Part shown: positions 20,122 through 27,994 of the stretch, piece after piece
Layout of the letters: each line of letters begins with the position of its first letter
Numbering within the stretch: the first letter of the stretch is position 1
Assembly: GCF_030036535.1 (NCBI RefSeq)
Contig: NZ_CP080388.1
Location: 124,001-188,000 of the forward strand
Direction: 5' to 3'
Length of the DNA stretch: 64,000 nucleotides
DNA from: Agrobacterium cucumeris
GTDB taxonomy: Bacteria > Pseudomonadota > Alphaproteobacteria > Rhizobiales > Rhizobiaceae
Notes under the pieces: model-generated
Told to the model about the DNA's origin: nothing
Database searches by the model: none
The model's input: the letters and a program-made list of their open reading frames with translations, nothing else
Position numbers and translations under genes: made by a program

Positions 20122-21351
20122 TTACAGCAATGCCAGCAGAACGCCGCCGGCAGCACAGATCACCACCACGACCCATGGCGGGGCCTTCCACACCGTCAAC
20201 AGGATGAAACCCGCAAGCGCCAGCGTGAAATCCTTGGACGTGAAGATGGCGCTGGTCCAAACCGGGTCATAAAGTGCGGCGCCGAGAATGCCGACGACGG
20301 CGGCATTTGCACCCCGCATGGCCGCCTGCGCCAAAAGATGCCGGCGAAACCCTTCCCAGAAGGGCAGCGCGCCGATGAGAAGCAGCATGCCCGGCAGGAA
20401 GATCGCGACAAGGGCGATGGCCGCACCGAAAACGCCGTTCGGCTGCGGTCCCACCACCGCGCCGAGATAGGCGGCGAAAGTGAATAGCGGGCCGGGAACG
20501 GCCTGTGTCGCTCCATAGCCAGCGATAAATGCATCTTCCGTCACCCAGCCAGTGGCGACGACTTCGGATTGCAGCAGCGGCAGAACCACATGCCCGCCGC
20601 CGAAGACCAGTGCGCCGGCACGATAAAACGCATCGAACAAGGAGAGTCCCTGTGATCCCGCCACCGCCGCAAGCAGCGGCAGCAGGCCGAGAAGCAGGAT
20701 GAAGGCCGCGAGTGCGATATATCCGACGCTTTTTGGCACCCGAAACTGAAGATGGGCAGCTTCCCGCACCGCACCGTTACGACAGAAGACAAGCCCGGCA
20801 ACGGCACCGACGGCAAGTGCCAGGATTTGCCCGAAGGCTCCAGCCAGAAACACCACGCAAACGATGCCGGAAAGCGCAATGCTGGCCCGCTGCCGATCCG
20901 GCGCAAGGCTTTTTGCCATGCCCCAGACTGCCTGCGCCACCACGGCGACGGCGACGATCTTGAGGCCATGCAGCAGGCCGGTGCCAACCGGACCTTCGAT
21001 GGAAGCGGCAATGGTGGCGAACAGCAAAAGCAGGACGGCGGATGGCAGGGTAAAGGCCGTCCATGCCATGAGAGCGCCGAGCGGCCCGGCCCTCAAAAGC
21101 CCGAGCGCAAAACCCACCTGGCTGGAGGCCGGGCCGGGAAGAAACTGACAGAGCGCCACAAGATCGGCATAACCGGCCTCGTCGATCCATTTGCGCCGCA
21201 CGACCAGCTCATCGCGAAAATAACCGAGATGGGCGATGGGACCACCGAAAGAGGTGACGCCAAGTTTCAGGAAGGCGGCGAAAACTTCACCAGGGGTACC
21301 GGTTTGTTTTCTGTCGGTTTCGGCTGGCACTGCTTGCGTTGACGGCTTCAC
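20122..21351 (-). CDS. chrA: Chromate transporter (CHR family, ChrA)
   Basis: The 409-residue inner-membrane protein is a bidomain CHR transporter. The first half has FLKLGVTSFGGPIAHLGYFR and CQFLPGPASSQVGF; the second has FYRAGALVFGGGHVVLPLL and ATQAVPGPLFTFAAYLG. These are the duplicated GGP/PGP motifs of ChrA, which expels chromate. GTG 21351 (AGGGAG 6 bases upstream) is preferred to the longer GTG 21390. It is convergent with ampR, leaving only 6 bases between the stops. No chrB is present nearby, so its physiological substrate may differ. Confidence 0.88.
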   Translation of the reverse strand: MKPSTQAVPAETDRKQTGTPGEVFAAFLKLGVTSFGGPIAHLGYFRDELVVRRKWIDEAGYADLVALCQFLPGPASSQVGFALGLLRAGPLGALMAWTAFTLPSAVLLLLFATIAASIEGPVGTGLLHGLKIVAVAVVAQAVWGMAKSLAPDRQRASIALSGIVCVVFLAGAFGQILALAVGAVAGLVFCRNGAVREAAHLQFRVPKSVGYIALAAFILLLGLLPLLAAVAGSQGLSLFDAFYRAGALVFGGGHVVLPLLQSEVVATGWVTEDAFIAGYGATQAVPGPLFTFAAYLGAVVGPQPNGVFGAAIALVAIFLPGMLLLIGALPFWEGFRRHLLAQAAMRGANAAVVGILGAALYDPVWTSAIFTSKDFTLALAGFILLTVWKAPPWVVVVICAAGGVLLALL

Positions 21352-21463
21352 GAAAAGCTCCCTGAGCGTGCAACGGCTATTCGTCAACACAGATGGGCCT
21401 CAAAAAATAATGTCGATATCAGACACTATTGCGACAGGGATATGAAGGGGCCGGTCACGTCGA

Positions 21464-21490
21464 CGCCGGAAAGTCGCTGACTTTCCGGCG
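21464..21490 (-). terminator. Hairpin closing the coiled-coil/protease operon
   Basis: CGCCGGAAAGT (21464-21474) and ACTTTCCGGCG (21480-21490) form a perfect 11-bp stem with a CGCTG loop, 24 bases after the stop of the minus-strand gene at 21514. No T-tract follows on either strand. Confidence 0.55.
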
Positions 21491-21513
21491 TGTCCTGATG
21501 TCATAAGCAACCG

Positions 21514-21984
21514 CTACAGCAATTCGGAAAAGTGGGATATCCATCCCCGCTCATCGGTGCCGCCGGAGAAACCGGCCGCACCCAGAGTGATTTCATACTG
21601 CTTGCTTTTCCTGTGGATGGTTACCGCGACCGCGATCGGTGTCTTGGGTCTCCATGTAAAATTACTGTCCGGCCCCGGCTCGAGATGGCTGAGGGATTCG
21701 AGCTGAACGGCGTCGAGAAACATGACCGTGCTTTTTCCGGTTTTGTAGAGAGACTCCCACCGCGCCTGAGCAACGGCATTTGCCGCCTCGGCGAAGACAT
21801 CGCCGTCCTTCCCGGGATCAGCCAGGGCTGCCTTGCGCCATGCGGCGAGGATATTGAGGATGTCGTTCATGTCGAGTCCCAGCTCCGCGAGAAACTCGAT
21901 GGTCTGGGTGTTGCCAAATGTGTTGTAACCGTCCTCGCTGAAAGGGCGAATATGCTTGATCATGAAGTCGCTGAGAATTGGCAT
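21514..21984 (-). CDS. Uncharacterised 156-residue protein, last gene of the coiled-coil island
   Basis: I do not recognise this family. The product has no signal peptide or membrane segment. It is predicted to be globular: mainly helical in the first half (IEFLAELGLDMNDILNILAAWRKAAL cut here for length) and beta-rich in the second (TWRPKTPIAVAVTIHRKSKQ, YEITLGAAGFSGG). GGAG lies 8 bases before ATG 21984, so it is a real gene. It follows the papain-like protease gene in the same orientation after 159 bases and is followed by a hairpin. A role as inhibitor, immunity or chaperone partner of the upstream genes is possible but is only inference from position. Confidence 0.65.
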   Translation of the reverse strand: MPILSDFMIKHIRPFSEDGYNTFGNTQTIEFLAELGLDMNDILNILAAWRKAALADPGKDGDVFAEAANAVAQARWESLYKTGKSTVMFLDAVQLESLSHLEPGPDSNFTWRPKTPIAVAVTIHRKSKQYEITLGAAGFSGGTDERGWISHFSELL

Positions 21985-22143
21985 ATTGTGTCTCCTTTGG
22001 ACATGAGCCAGCTGTTCCCGGCCTTTGATGGTAAGGACAGGTTGGCATGGTTTTGAAGGGTTGCTGGGTGCCGGAATGCCTCCGGCAAGAGGTTGGGGTG
22101 CCGTTACGCGCCTGTGCGCGCAGCCGACATTCTGCTCGCAGGT

Positions 22144-22686
22144 TTAGCCGAAGGTGATGGCGGTGTGGCCGGCCATGCCGAGGAATTCCTGCAGGCCAAT
22201 GCGCGTTCTGCTGCCGCCATGCCCTGTCGGCCATGGATCGAGGATATGAAGTTCGAGATCCTTGCCTGCATCGGTATAGCCGTAGACGACGTAATAATGG
22301 ATATGTGTGCCGATGACGAAGACGCGGTTGTTGTCGATCTCGCCTCTCACGATCTCCGGCGTCAGATCGGCGACGAACCCACCCCCGGTCGTTGCATGGT
22401 CGAAGGCGTTCCATTGGCTGGAAACCAGCCTGACGATATTGCTGTCTGGATTGGCGCCGCCCATTTCATCGATGGCAGCGGATTGATCCAGAATAAGCGC
22501 CAGCTCCCAGCGCTCCTGAACCTCCGGGTCGACGGTCGCAAGCGCTGCGGTATTGCGTCTTGCGATAGCATATTGCGTAGTGGCGGCAAGTTCACGATAG
22601 GCCCGCACCATCTGCTCCACGGCGGCAAAGCACCAGGCCGGGGTTTCCTGAGCGACCAGCACCGGCGGGTTGTTGACTGTCGGCAT
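22144..22686 (-). CDS. Papain-like cysteine protease (C39/C70-like), small
   Basis: The 180-residue product shows the papain-fold catalytic pattern. Gln13 and Cys19 lie in AQETPAWCFAAVEQM (oxyanion Gln, then WC), His130 in THIHYYVVYGY and Asp150 in ELHILDPWP. This pattern occurs in the AvrRpt2-like C70 and C39-like peptidases. There is no signal peptide. ATG 22686 has a strong GGAGAA site; the frame is open further upstream to 22848 but without a supported start. It belongs to the minus-strand island with the two coiled-coil proteins. It could process one of them or act as an effector; neither is shown by sequence. Confidence 0.72.
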   Translation of the reverse strand: MPTVNNPPVLVAQETPAWCFAAVEQMVRAYRELAATTQYAIARRNTAALATVDPEVQERWELALILDQSAAIDEMGGANPDSNIVRLVSSQWNAFDHATTGGGFVADLTPEIVRGEIDNNRVFVIGTHIHYYVVYGYTDAGKDLELHILDPWPTGHGGSRTRIGLQEFLGMAGHTAITFG

Positions 22687-22797
22687 GATATTCTCCTTCC
22701 TTAAAGTGACACGGCACGGGTTGGACTTCGATGGCGTCCGGATGCCGGTCGTTGATCTTGCATCGGGTGATGTGTTGACGTTTCGGTCTTGTTGCCC

Positions 22798-22825
22798 GTC
22801 CTGCCGGCAATTGTGCCGGCAGGAC
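22798..22825 (-). other. Perfect 12-bp stem-loop between coiled-coil and protease genes
   Basis: GTCCTGCCGGCA (22798-22809) pairs perfectly with TGCCGGCAGGAC (22814-22825) around a 4-base loop. It lies in the 236-base gap between the 622-residue gene and the protease gene. Without a T-tract it may be an mRNA stability or attenuation element. Confidence 0.6.
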
Positions 22826-22922
22826 ACTGCCCATGATCTCGAGACCAAAGGGGACGACCAGTGGCTGGGATCATGGAGACGCTGCCTGCCGGGCCGGGAC
22901 AGGAGCGGCAGTTACACAAGCG

Positions 22923-24791
22923 TCAGGCGCTTTTGTTCAGGTCCTGACGATAGGCCTGCAACGACGCAATTTTTGCATCCGCTGCGGCTTCGCGTTCGGC
23001 GACGATGGCCGAGAGCTTTTCCGAGGCTTCCGCCATATAGTTCGTCAGGCCGGTGCCGGTGAGGTATGTCCCCTGCAGCTTATTGAGCTTTGACCATCCG
23101 TCCGCAAAGCTGCGGTTGAACCTGTCGCTGACGGTCCCGACCGCATACCATTGGGCGGTCTGCCTGACGAAGAACTCGTTGACGGAGCGAACGAGCTGGG
23201 CGAGACGGTTCTTGCGAATGACCTCCAGCTCGGCCACATTGTCGATCGCCTTGATCTGGTGCTCGGCATCGTCGGCCACGGCCTGCATGAAATCGGCGAA
23301 ACTTTTGAAGAAAAATGCGATTTCCTCAATGATTTCCTTCATGCGTTTCAGCGCCGTAATGCTGACGTTGAGGGATTGAACCGCAAGCTTGATCTTATCG
23401 TCCTCAGCCTGCTTTCCCTTCAGCAGAGCGTTGATCTTTATGAGTTCGGCGGCCTGGGTACGGCGTTCGTTCTCATAGGATTCCGCCTTGTCGATCATCT
23501 TCATCTGCATTTCGCGCAGGCTTGCGGCCTGTTGCTGCTGCTCGTCGGTGAGCTTGCCCAGCCCCTTGTCGAGCGCGTCGAGTGAAGCCTGCAGACTGGA
23601 AATCAGAGTCTGCTGACTTGCGATCTTCTCCTCCTGCGTCTTCAGTTCCGCGGCGCGCGCGGTCAGACGCTTATCAAGTTCGGCAAGTTCCACGGCCTTG
23701 CTCGATTTCGGATCGGTGCCCTCGGCATCTTTCGCCAGCGCCGACCTGCTGTCTTCCAGCGCCTTGATATCCGTCTTCAAGGTGTCGCGTTTTTCCTCGC
23801 TCTTACGCAGTTCGGCCTTCTGCTCGGAAAGCTTGCTCTGCGTGGCGGCCCCATCCGCCTTTCCGCCGCCGGTTGTCGGTGTGCGGGAGCCGCCACCCTG
23901 CCCCTGCCCGTCCACATCCTGGCCGCCCTTGGGCTGTCCCGAAAGCGCGCCGCCGACCGACGAGGCCAGCATGGAGGCAGGACCGCCCGCCACCATGGCG
24001 ATGGCGGGAATGGCGCTTGAAATCATCTGCGCGCCGACCCGGACGATCGACATGATGAAGGCGCGCTCCTCTGCCGTATTGGCCCGCTTTTCATATTCAC
24101 GGGCCTTCTTTTCGAACTCCGCAACCTGTGCCTTCAGATCGTTCACAAGCGATTCCAGCTGCTGGCGCCGCGCATCGGCCTCGCGGATTTCCCGCTCCAT
24201 GGTCGCCTTGTCTTCGAGACGCTTGCTCAAGACCATTTCGCTCGCATCGGTGATCTGCGCCGTTGCCTTGATGATGCCATCATAGGTGGAGGCGACCTCA
24301 AGCAGGTCGTCCCGCACTTCCAACGCCTTGTCGCGGATATTTTTCGCGAGCTTTATCAGGTCATTGGAGACGAAGGCCTTGATCTCGCTCTGGTCATTTC
24401 CCTCGCGGACATCCAGCCAGTCCGGGAAGAGGTCGTCGACTGAAATGCGGATGCGATTGGCAACATCCATCGCATGTTTCATGGTGCGTTCACTGCTCTG
24501 CTGCGCGGTTATCAAGCTGTCCATGATGGCGCTGATGCGTCCGCGAATTTTGCCCTCCTCTTGCGGCGTGGTGTTGTAAGCGATGTAGAGCAGGTCGATC
24601 GCATTGTCGGTGTCGCGCTTGGCGCGCTCGACATCGTAGGTCCCCTGGATTTTATCAACATAATACCGGACGAGCGCCGTATCCGCCTTGGGAAGGCTGA
24701 ATTCCGGCTTCGACACGATCGCTTCGACATCGGCATCGATCGCGCTGTTGAGTTTGGTTTCCCGGCTTTCGAGATTGACGACATTATTCAT
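22923..24791 (-). CDS. 622-residue coiled-coil protein with central hydrophobic hairpin; candidate alpha-pore-forming-toxin-like component
   Basis: No family is recognised with certainty. The protein is almost wholly helical. A first coiled coil covers about residues 185-240. A hydrophobic, Gly/Ala-rich segment at 244-284 (IMSIVRVGAQMISSAIPAIA, then MVAGGPASMLASSVGGAL) could form two membrane-crossing helices. It is followed by a Gly-rich linker (284-312) and a second long coiled coil (316-470). A second hydrophobic helix (IIEEIAFFFKSFADFM) lies near 487-502. This coil-hydrophobic-coil layout is that of ClyA/HBL/XaxAB-type toxins, but also of other helical membrane proteins. There is no signal peptide. 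ATG 24791 (AGGAG 8 bases upstream) is preferred to ATG 24797. Confidence 0.6.
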   Translation of the reverse strand: MNNVVNLESRETKLNSAIDADVEAIVSKPEFSLPKADTALVRYYVDKIQGTYDVERAKRDTDNAIDLLYIAYNTTPQEEGKIRGRISAIMDSLITAQQSSERTMKHAMDVANRIRISVDDLFPDWLDVREGNDQSEIKAFVSNDLIKLAKNIRDKALEVRDDLLEVASTYDGIIKATAQITDASEMVLSKRLEDKATMEREIREADARRQQLESLVNDLKAQVAEFEKKAREYEKRANTAEERAFIMSIVRVGAQMISSAIPAIAMVAGGPASMLASSVGGALSGQPKGGQDVDGQGQGGGSRTPTTGGGKADGAATQSKLSEQKAELRKSEEKRDTLKTDIKALEDSRSALAKDAEGTDPKSSKAVELAELDKRLTARAAELKTQEEKIASQQTLISSLQASLDALDKGLGKLTDEQQQQAASLREMQMKMIDKAESYENERRTQAAELIKINALLKGKQAEDDKIKLAVQSLNVSITALKRMKEIIEEIAFFFKSFADFMQAVADDAEHQIKAIDNVAELEVIRKNRLAQLVRSVNEFFVRQTAQWYAVGTVSDRFNRSFADGWSKLNKLQGTYLTGTGLTNYMAEASEKLSAIVAEREAAADAKIASLQAYRQDLNKSA

Positions 24792-24840
24792 TTTCATGCT
24801 CCTGTTGATGGTTGTTACGGACAGTCATGGGGTTGATCGT

Positions 24841-25740
24841 TCACGATCCGCATTGTTTCCTGACATCCTCAGGCAGTCCGGCCTCGGTAGAGGAAATGAA
24901 CTGCGGCACGTCCTTGGTCAGGCCGTCGATCTCGGCGGACAGCCGGTCGACCTGACGTATTTTCGCGTCGTCAGGATTGACCTCGCTCGCTTCCTTGAGA
25001 GCATTGGTGAAGTTGCCGACCTGAATGTTGAAGTCCTGAACCTTGACGTTGATGGTGGAAATCGCCGCTTTGAGCCTGGTAATCTGCTCTTCCAGATTTT
25101 TCACCGCGCTCTGGTTTTCCGCGTGGCTCTGCTGTGCCGCTATCAGCTGGCGGCGATTGTTTTCGAGCTGGTTGCGAACGCCCTCAAGCGCCGTCCGGGC
25201 GTTGTCCAGCCGTGGCTGTGCGATGCGGTATTCCCGCTCCGCGTCATTCATCCATCCCAGCGCCTTGACTGCGGCGTCACCGGCCTGGCAAATTCCCGGC
25301 AGGAAGAAGAGGACGCCGCTGCATATTGTTACTCTCTTGGCCTGCTCGTCCCTTTCCCTTCGGGCTTTTTCGAACACGGCCTGACGCGCCCTGACGTTCT
25401 CGCTCTCAGACTGAACCAGTTCTTCATAACCCTTCACGGCCGTCTCGGACTGCGCCACCTGCCGTTCCAGCTCGATCTGCAGGTACATGGCCTCTCCCAG
25501 CGCCCGCTCCCGCTCGGCGCTGAGCTGCTGTTGCGCCGTCAGATGTTCCATCAGGCACACGGATCGGCGGCCGAGCAGCTCCCGGCTGGCTTCCGCCTGT
25601 TCAAGTTTTGATTGGAAAGCCGCCACCTGTTCGGTGGTAAGGGCGGCCGCATTTGCAATGGCCGGCTGGCCCAGGGACGGAATATCAAACTGCATCGCGA
25701 TTGCCGCAAGGCCGGCAAAAATAACATGTCGAAGTTGCAT
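24841..25740 (-). CDS. Exported coiled-coil protein, first gene of the island
   Basis: The 299-residue product has a signal peptide (residues 1 to about 31, IANA). A coiled coil covers 36-135, a short hydrophobic segment 137-162 (TICSGVLFFLPGICQAGDAA), and a second coiled coil 165-255. Four cysteines (62, 140, 151, 297) could form disulfides in the periplasm. A near-perfect AGGAGG 9 bases before ATG 25740 indicates strong translation; the frame extends upstream to 26025 without such a site. Its architecture mirrors in miniature that of the next gene, 49 bases downstream, so the two may act as a pair. The family is not recognised. Confidence 0.7.
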   Translation of the reverse strand: MQLRHVIFAGLAAIAMQFDIPSLGQPAIANAAALTTEQVAAFQSKLEQAEASRELLGRRSVCLMEHLTAQQQLSAERERALGEAMYLQIELERQVAQSETAVKGYEELVQSESENVRARQAVFEKARRERDEQAKRVTICSGVLFFLPGICQAGDAAVKALGWMNDAEREYRIAQPRLDNARTALEGVRNQLENNRRQLIAAQQSHAENQSAVKNLEEQITRLKAAISTINVKVQDFNIQVGNFTNALKEASEVNPDDAKIRQVDRLSAEIDGLTKDVPQFISSTEAGLPEDVRKQCGS

Positions 25741-26307
25741 CGCTTTATCCTCCTTCTGAGAATTGGTGGTGAATGGACGTGCCGCGGCCCAGCCGGCATT
25801 GCTGCCGGACGCGCCAGAAACTCGGTAGAAACATGCGGATGCCAGGCGGCTTCGGAATGCAGTTTTCGCCACTCCGTCAAGGCCGAAAAAACAACCATCA
25901 AAGATTGTGTTTTCGATTGCCCAACGAAAGATTTTATGTCCGAAGCCGAATAAAATTATGCAATAAAAACAGACGATAAAATTGTTGTTATCGCCGCTCT
26001 CGCAAACCGTTCTAAAAGGGCACATATTTCAATGCGCTCTTTAACACTCAATTTATGAGAGTATTTTTTAATACCCTCAAGGAGAGCGGCGCGGGAGTGC
26101 AACAAATTGCACGCATCTCCCGAACCCGGAACATTTCAGCTGTCATGCGGGCCTGAACGGCCGCGGCCGGCAAGCAAAACTCATATTTTGAAATTCGCCA
26201 TAAAGTAGCGAAACTTAAGATTCCGTGGGAGAAGGGCATCTGGAAAAGCAGTTGCGCAGGATTCAAAATCGCTCCCGCAAGGAGACCCCGTTCGGCCGCA
26301 GCCGGAC
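25741..26307. promoter_or_regulatory. AT-rich divergent control region of the coiled-coil island
   Basis: This 567-base region separates the minus-strand island from the plus-strand HTH gene. Bases 25890-26090 are clearly AT-richer than the neighbours. Two inverted repeats are visible. One is GAGAGTATT/AATACCCTC at 26057-26078 (one mismatch, T4 loop). The other is GTGCAA/TTGCAC at 26097-26112 with a 4-base loop, itself flanked by GGGAG and CTCCC. No supported ORF was found in it. It probably contains the promoters in both directions. Confidence 0.55.
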
Positions 26308-27138
26308 ATGCTTCAGGAGAGGCTGACACCCCTTGCGAACCGGATTCTGAACGATGCCGCTTTTGACGAGACTGTCATCCGTCTTTGCGGGCAGATATCG
26401 ATGGTCTTCAAGCAGGAGCCACGCCTCGTTCGCGCCATCGGTGATTTCGGCGCATTCGCAACGATCCTGTGTGCCATTTGCCTGGCATCGATCCATGGCG
26501 GGCAATTTACCCTGGCTGCGGTTCAGGCGGTCGTCGTCCCCCGAGGCTGGGCCTCCAGCCGCAGGACACGGGCCTTGATCGACTGGCTGGAACTCGAAGG
26601 CGCCGCCCGGCGGCATCAGCCCCGTGGCGACAACCGCGAACGTCCATGGTCGTTGTGTGGCTGGCTGATAACGGCCATCGAAACGCTCGCCGAGGCTTAT
26701 CTTGCCGCAGCCGCGCCATGGGAGGCGCAGCCGGTTCTGGGCAGGCCGGCGAAAGATGACATCGGCGTCAACACCCTTGTCGATGGCGTCGGCTGGCTTT
26801 TGAAGCAACAGCAGGCACTCACCCCCATATCAATGGAAACCCTGATGTTCCTGGGCCATGCCCCCGGATTTCCTCTGCTGCTGGATCTGCTGTCTGCGGC
26901 GAAAACCAGCAGATCAGATGCGTCAGATTGTGAATTTTCCCGCAAGGCGGCTGCGCGTACCTATGGGATAAGCCGCGCCCACGTCACCGCCCTCTTGGCC
27001 AAGGCGGAACGCCTGAGCATTCTGAAGAGAAACGGATCCCGCATATGTCTGAGCGACAGGACATTGCAGAATGTACAAGGGGATATCGCCCATCAACTGG
27101 CATTCGTTGTCGTGTGGCTGGGGATTTTGAGGGACTGA
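26308..27138 (+). CDS. Putative HTH DNA-binding protein divergent from the coiled-coil island
   Basis: I do not recognise the family of this 276-residue protein. Near residues 208-250 there is a helix-turn-helix-like segment (RKAAARTYGISRAHVTALLA, then KAERLSILKRNGSRICLSD) that would fit a winged HTH. An earlier region (RTRALIDWLELEGAARRHQP) resembles a second wHTH. No signal peptide is present; a weakly hydrophobic stretch near residue 45-70 is not a convincing membrane helix. The start ATG 26308 lacks a strong ribosome binding site. Divergent placement suggests it regulates the island, which is inference. Confidence 0.6.
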   Translation: MLQERLTPLANRILNDAAFDETVIRLCGQISMVFKQEPRLVRAIGDFGAFATILCAICLASIHGGQFTLAAVQAVVVPRGWASSRRTRALIDWLELEGAARRHQPRGDNRERPWSLCGWLITAIETLAEAYLAAAAPWEAQPVLGRPAKDDIGVNTLVDGVGWLLKQQQALTPISMETLMFLGHAPGFPLLLDLLSAAKTSRSDASDCEFSRKAAARTYGISRAHVTALLAKAERLSILKRNGSRICLSDRTLQNVQGDIAHQLAFVVVWLGILRD

Positions 27139-27222
27139 CGGCGTCAGCGCCTGCTCACCGCAATGGCACCCCTAGGAAAACCGTTGCCACCGGGTTAGAA
27201 GAGGCAACATCGGATCCGTGCC

Positions 27223-27942
27223 ATGACCTTGCCTGAAACAACCCCCGCCGCCGTGGATGCCACAATCGAGGATCGCTCGCTGCTGATCCGCGAATCCCTG
27301 CGCAATGCCATCATCGACCGGCGGCTCGCGCCCGGAACCAAACTGTCGGAAGCCGAGGTTGGTGCACTCTTTGATGTCAGCCGCACGGTGGCGCGCGCCG
27401 CGTTGCAGATTTTGGCCTTCGAGGGGCTGGTAAAGACCGAGCGTAACCGCGGAGCCTTCGTTTCCACGCCCTCGCCGGAAGAGGCGCGCCAGATTTTCGC
27501 CTCGCGCCGCCTGATCGAGCCGGGCATCATCGCGGCGGCGGCGCAGCGCATCACGCCTGCGGATATTGTGCGGTTTGAGCATCACCTCGTCGACGAGGCA
27601 CACTATATGAATGAACGGGGTCCGGCCGCGCGCCGGGCGGAAATAAAGGCCTCGGGCGATTTCCATCTCCTGCTCGCAGCCCTGTCCGGTAACCTCATCC
27701 TCCAGCGGTTTATGGATGAACTTGTCGCCCGTTCATCACTGGTCGTCGCCCTTTATGGCCGCTCAGGTGTTTCGAGCTGCGGCCACAATGAACACCTTGC
27801 CATTCTCGAGCTTGTCGCAAAGGGCGATGCAAAGGGCGCTTCGGATCTCATGATCCATCACCTCGATCATATCGAGGCCGATCTCGATCTGCAGCCGAAG
27901 CAGGGTGTCAGCCTGAGAAACGCGCTGGTACCACTTTCCTGA
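27223..27942 (+). CDS. GntR-family regulator with FCD effector domain
   Basis: The 239-residue protein has an N-terminal winged HTH (about residues 20-85: LRNAIIDRRLAPGTKLSEAE, VGALFDVSRTVARAALQILA, GLVKTERNRGAFVS). A C-terminal all-helical FCD ligand-binding domain follows (about 95-225), with metal-site candidates in FEHHL, DFHLLLAALSGN and HNEHLAILELV. FCD regulators sense small organic acids. The neighbours on both sides are unrelated (HTH gene, exonuclease), so neither target nor ligand can be assigned. It sits 84 bases after the HTH gene in the same direction. Confidence 0.88.
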   Translation: MTLPETTPAAVDATIEDRSLLIRESLRNAIIDRRLAPGTKLSEAEVGALFDVSRTVARAALQILAFEGLVKTERNRGAFVSTPSPEEARQIFASRRLIEPGIIAAAAQRITPADIVRFEHHLVDEAHYMNERGPAARRAEIKASGDFHLLLAALSGNLILQRFMDELVARSSLVVALYGRSGVSSCGHNEHLAILELVAKGDAKGASDLMIHHLDHIEADLDLQPKQGVSLRNALVPLS

Positions 27943-27994
27943 TTGCCGCCGGATATCGATGGCGGACAACGTCCGTTGCGCCGAAACGAATGCT

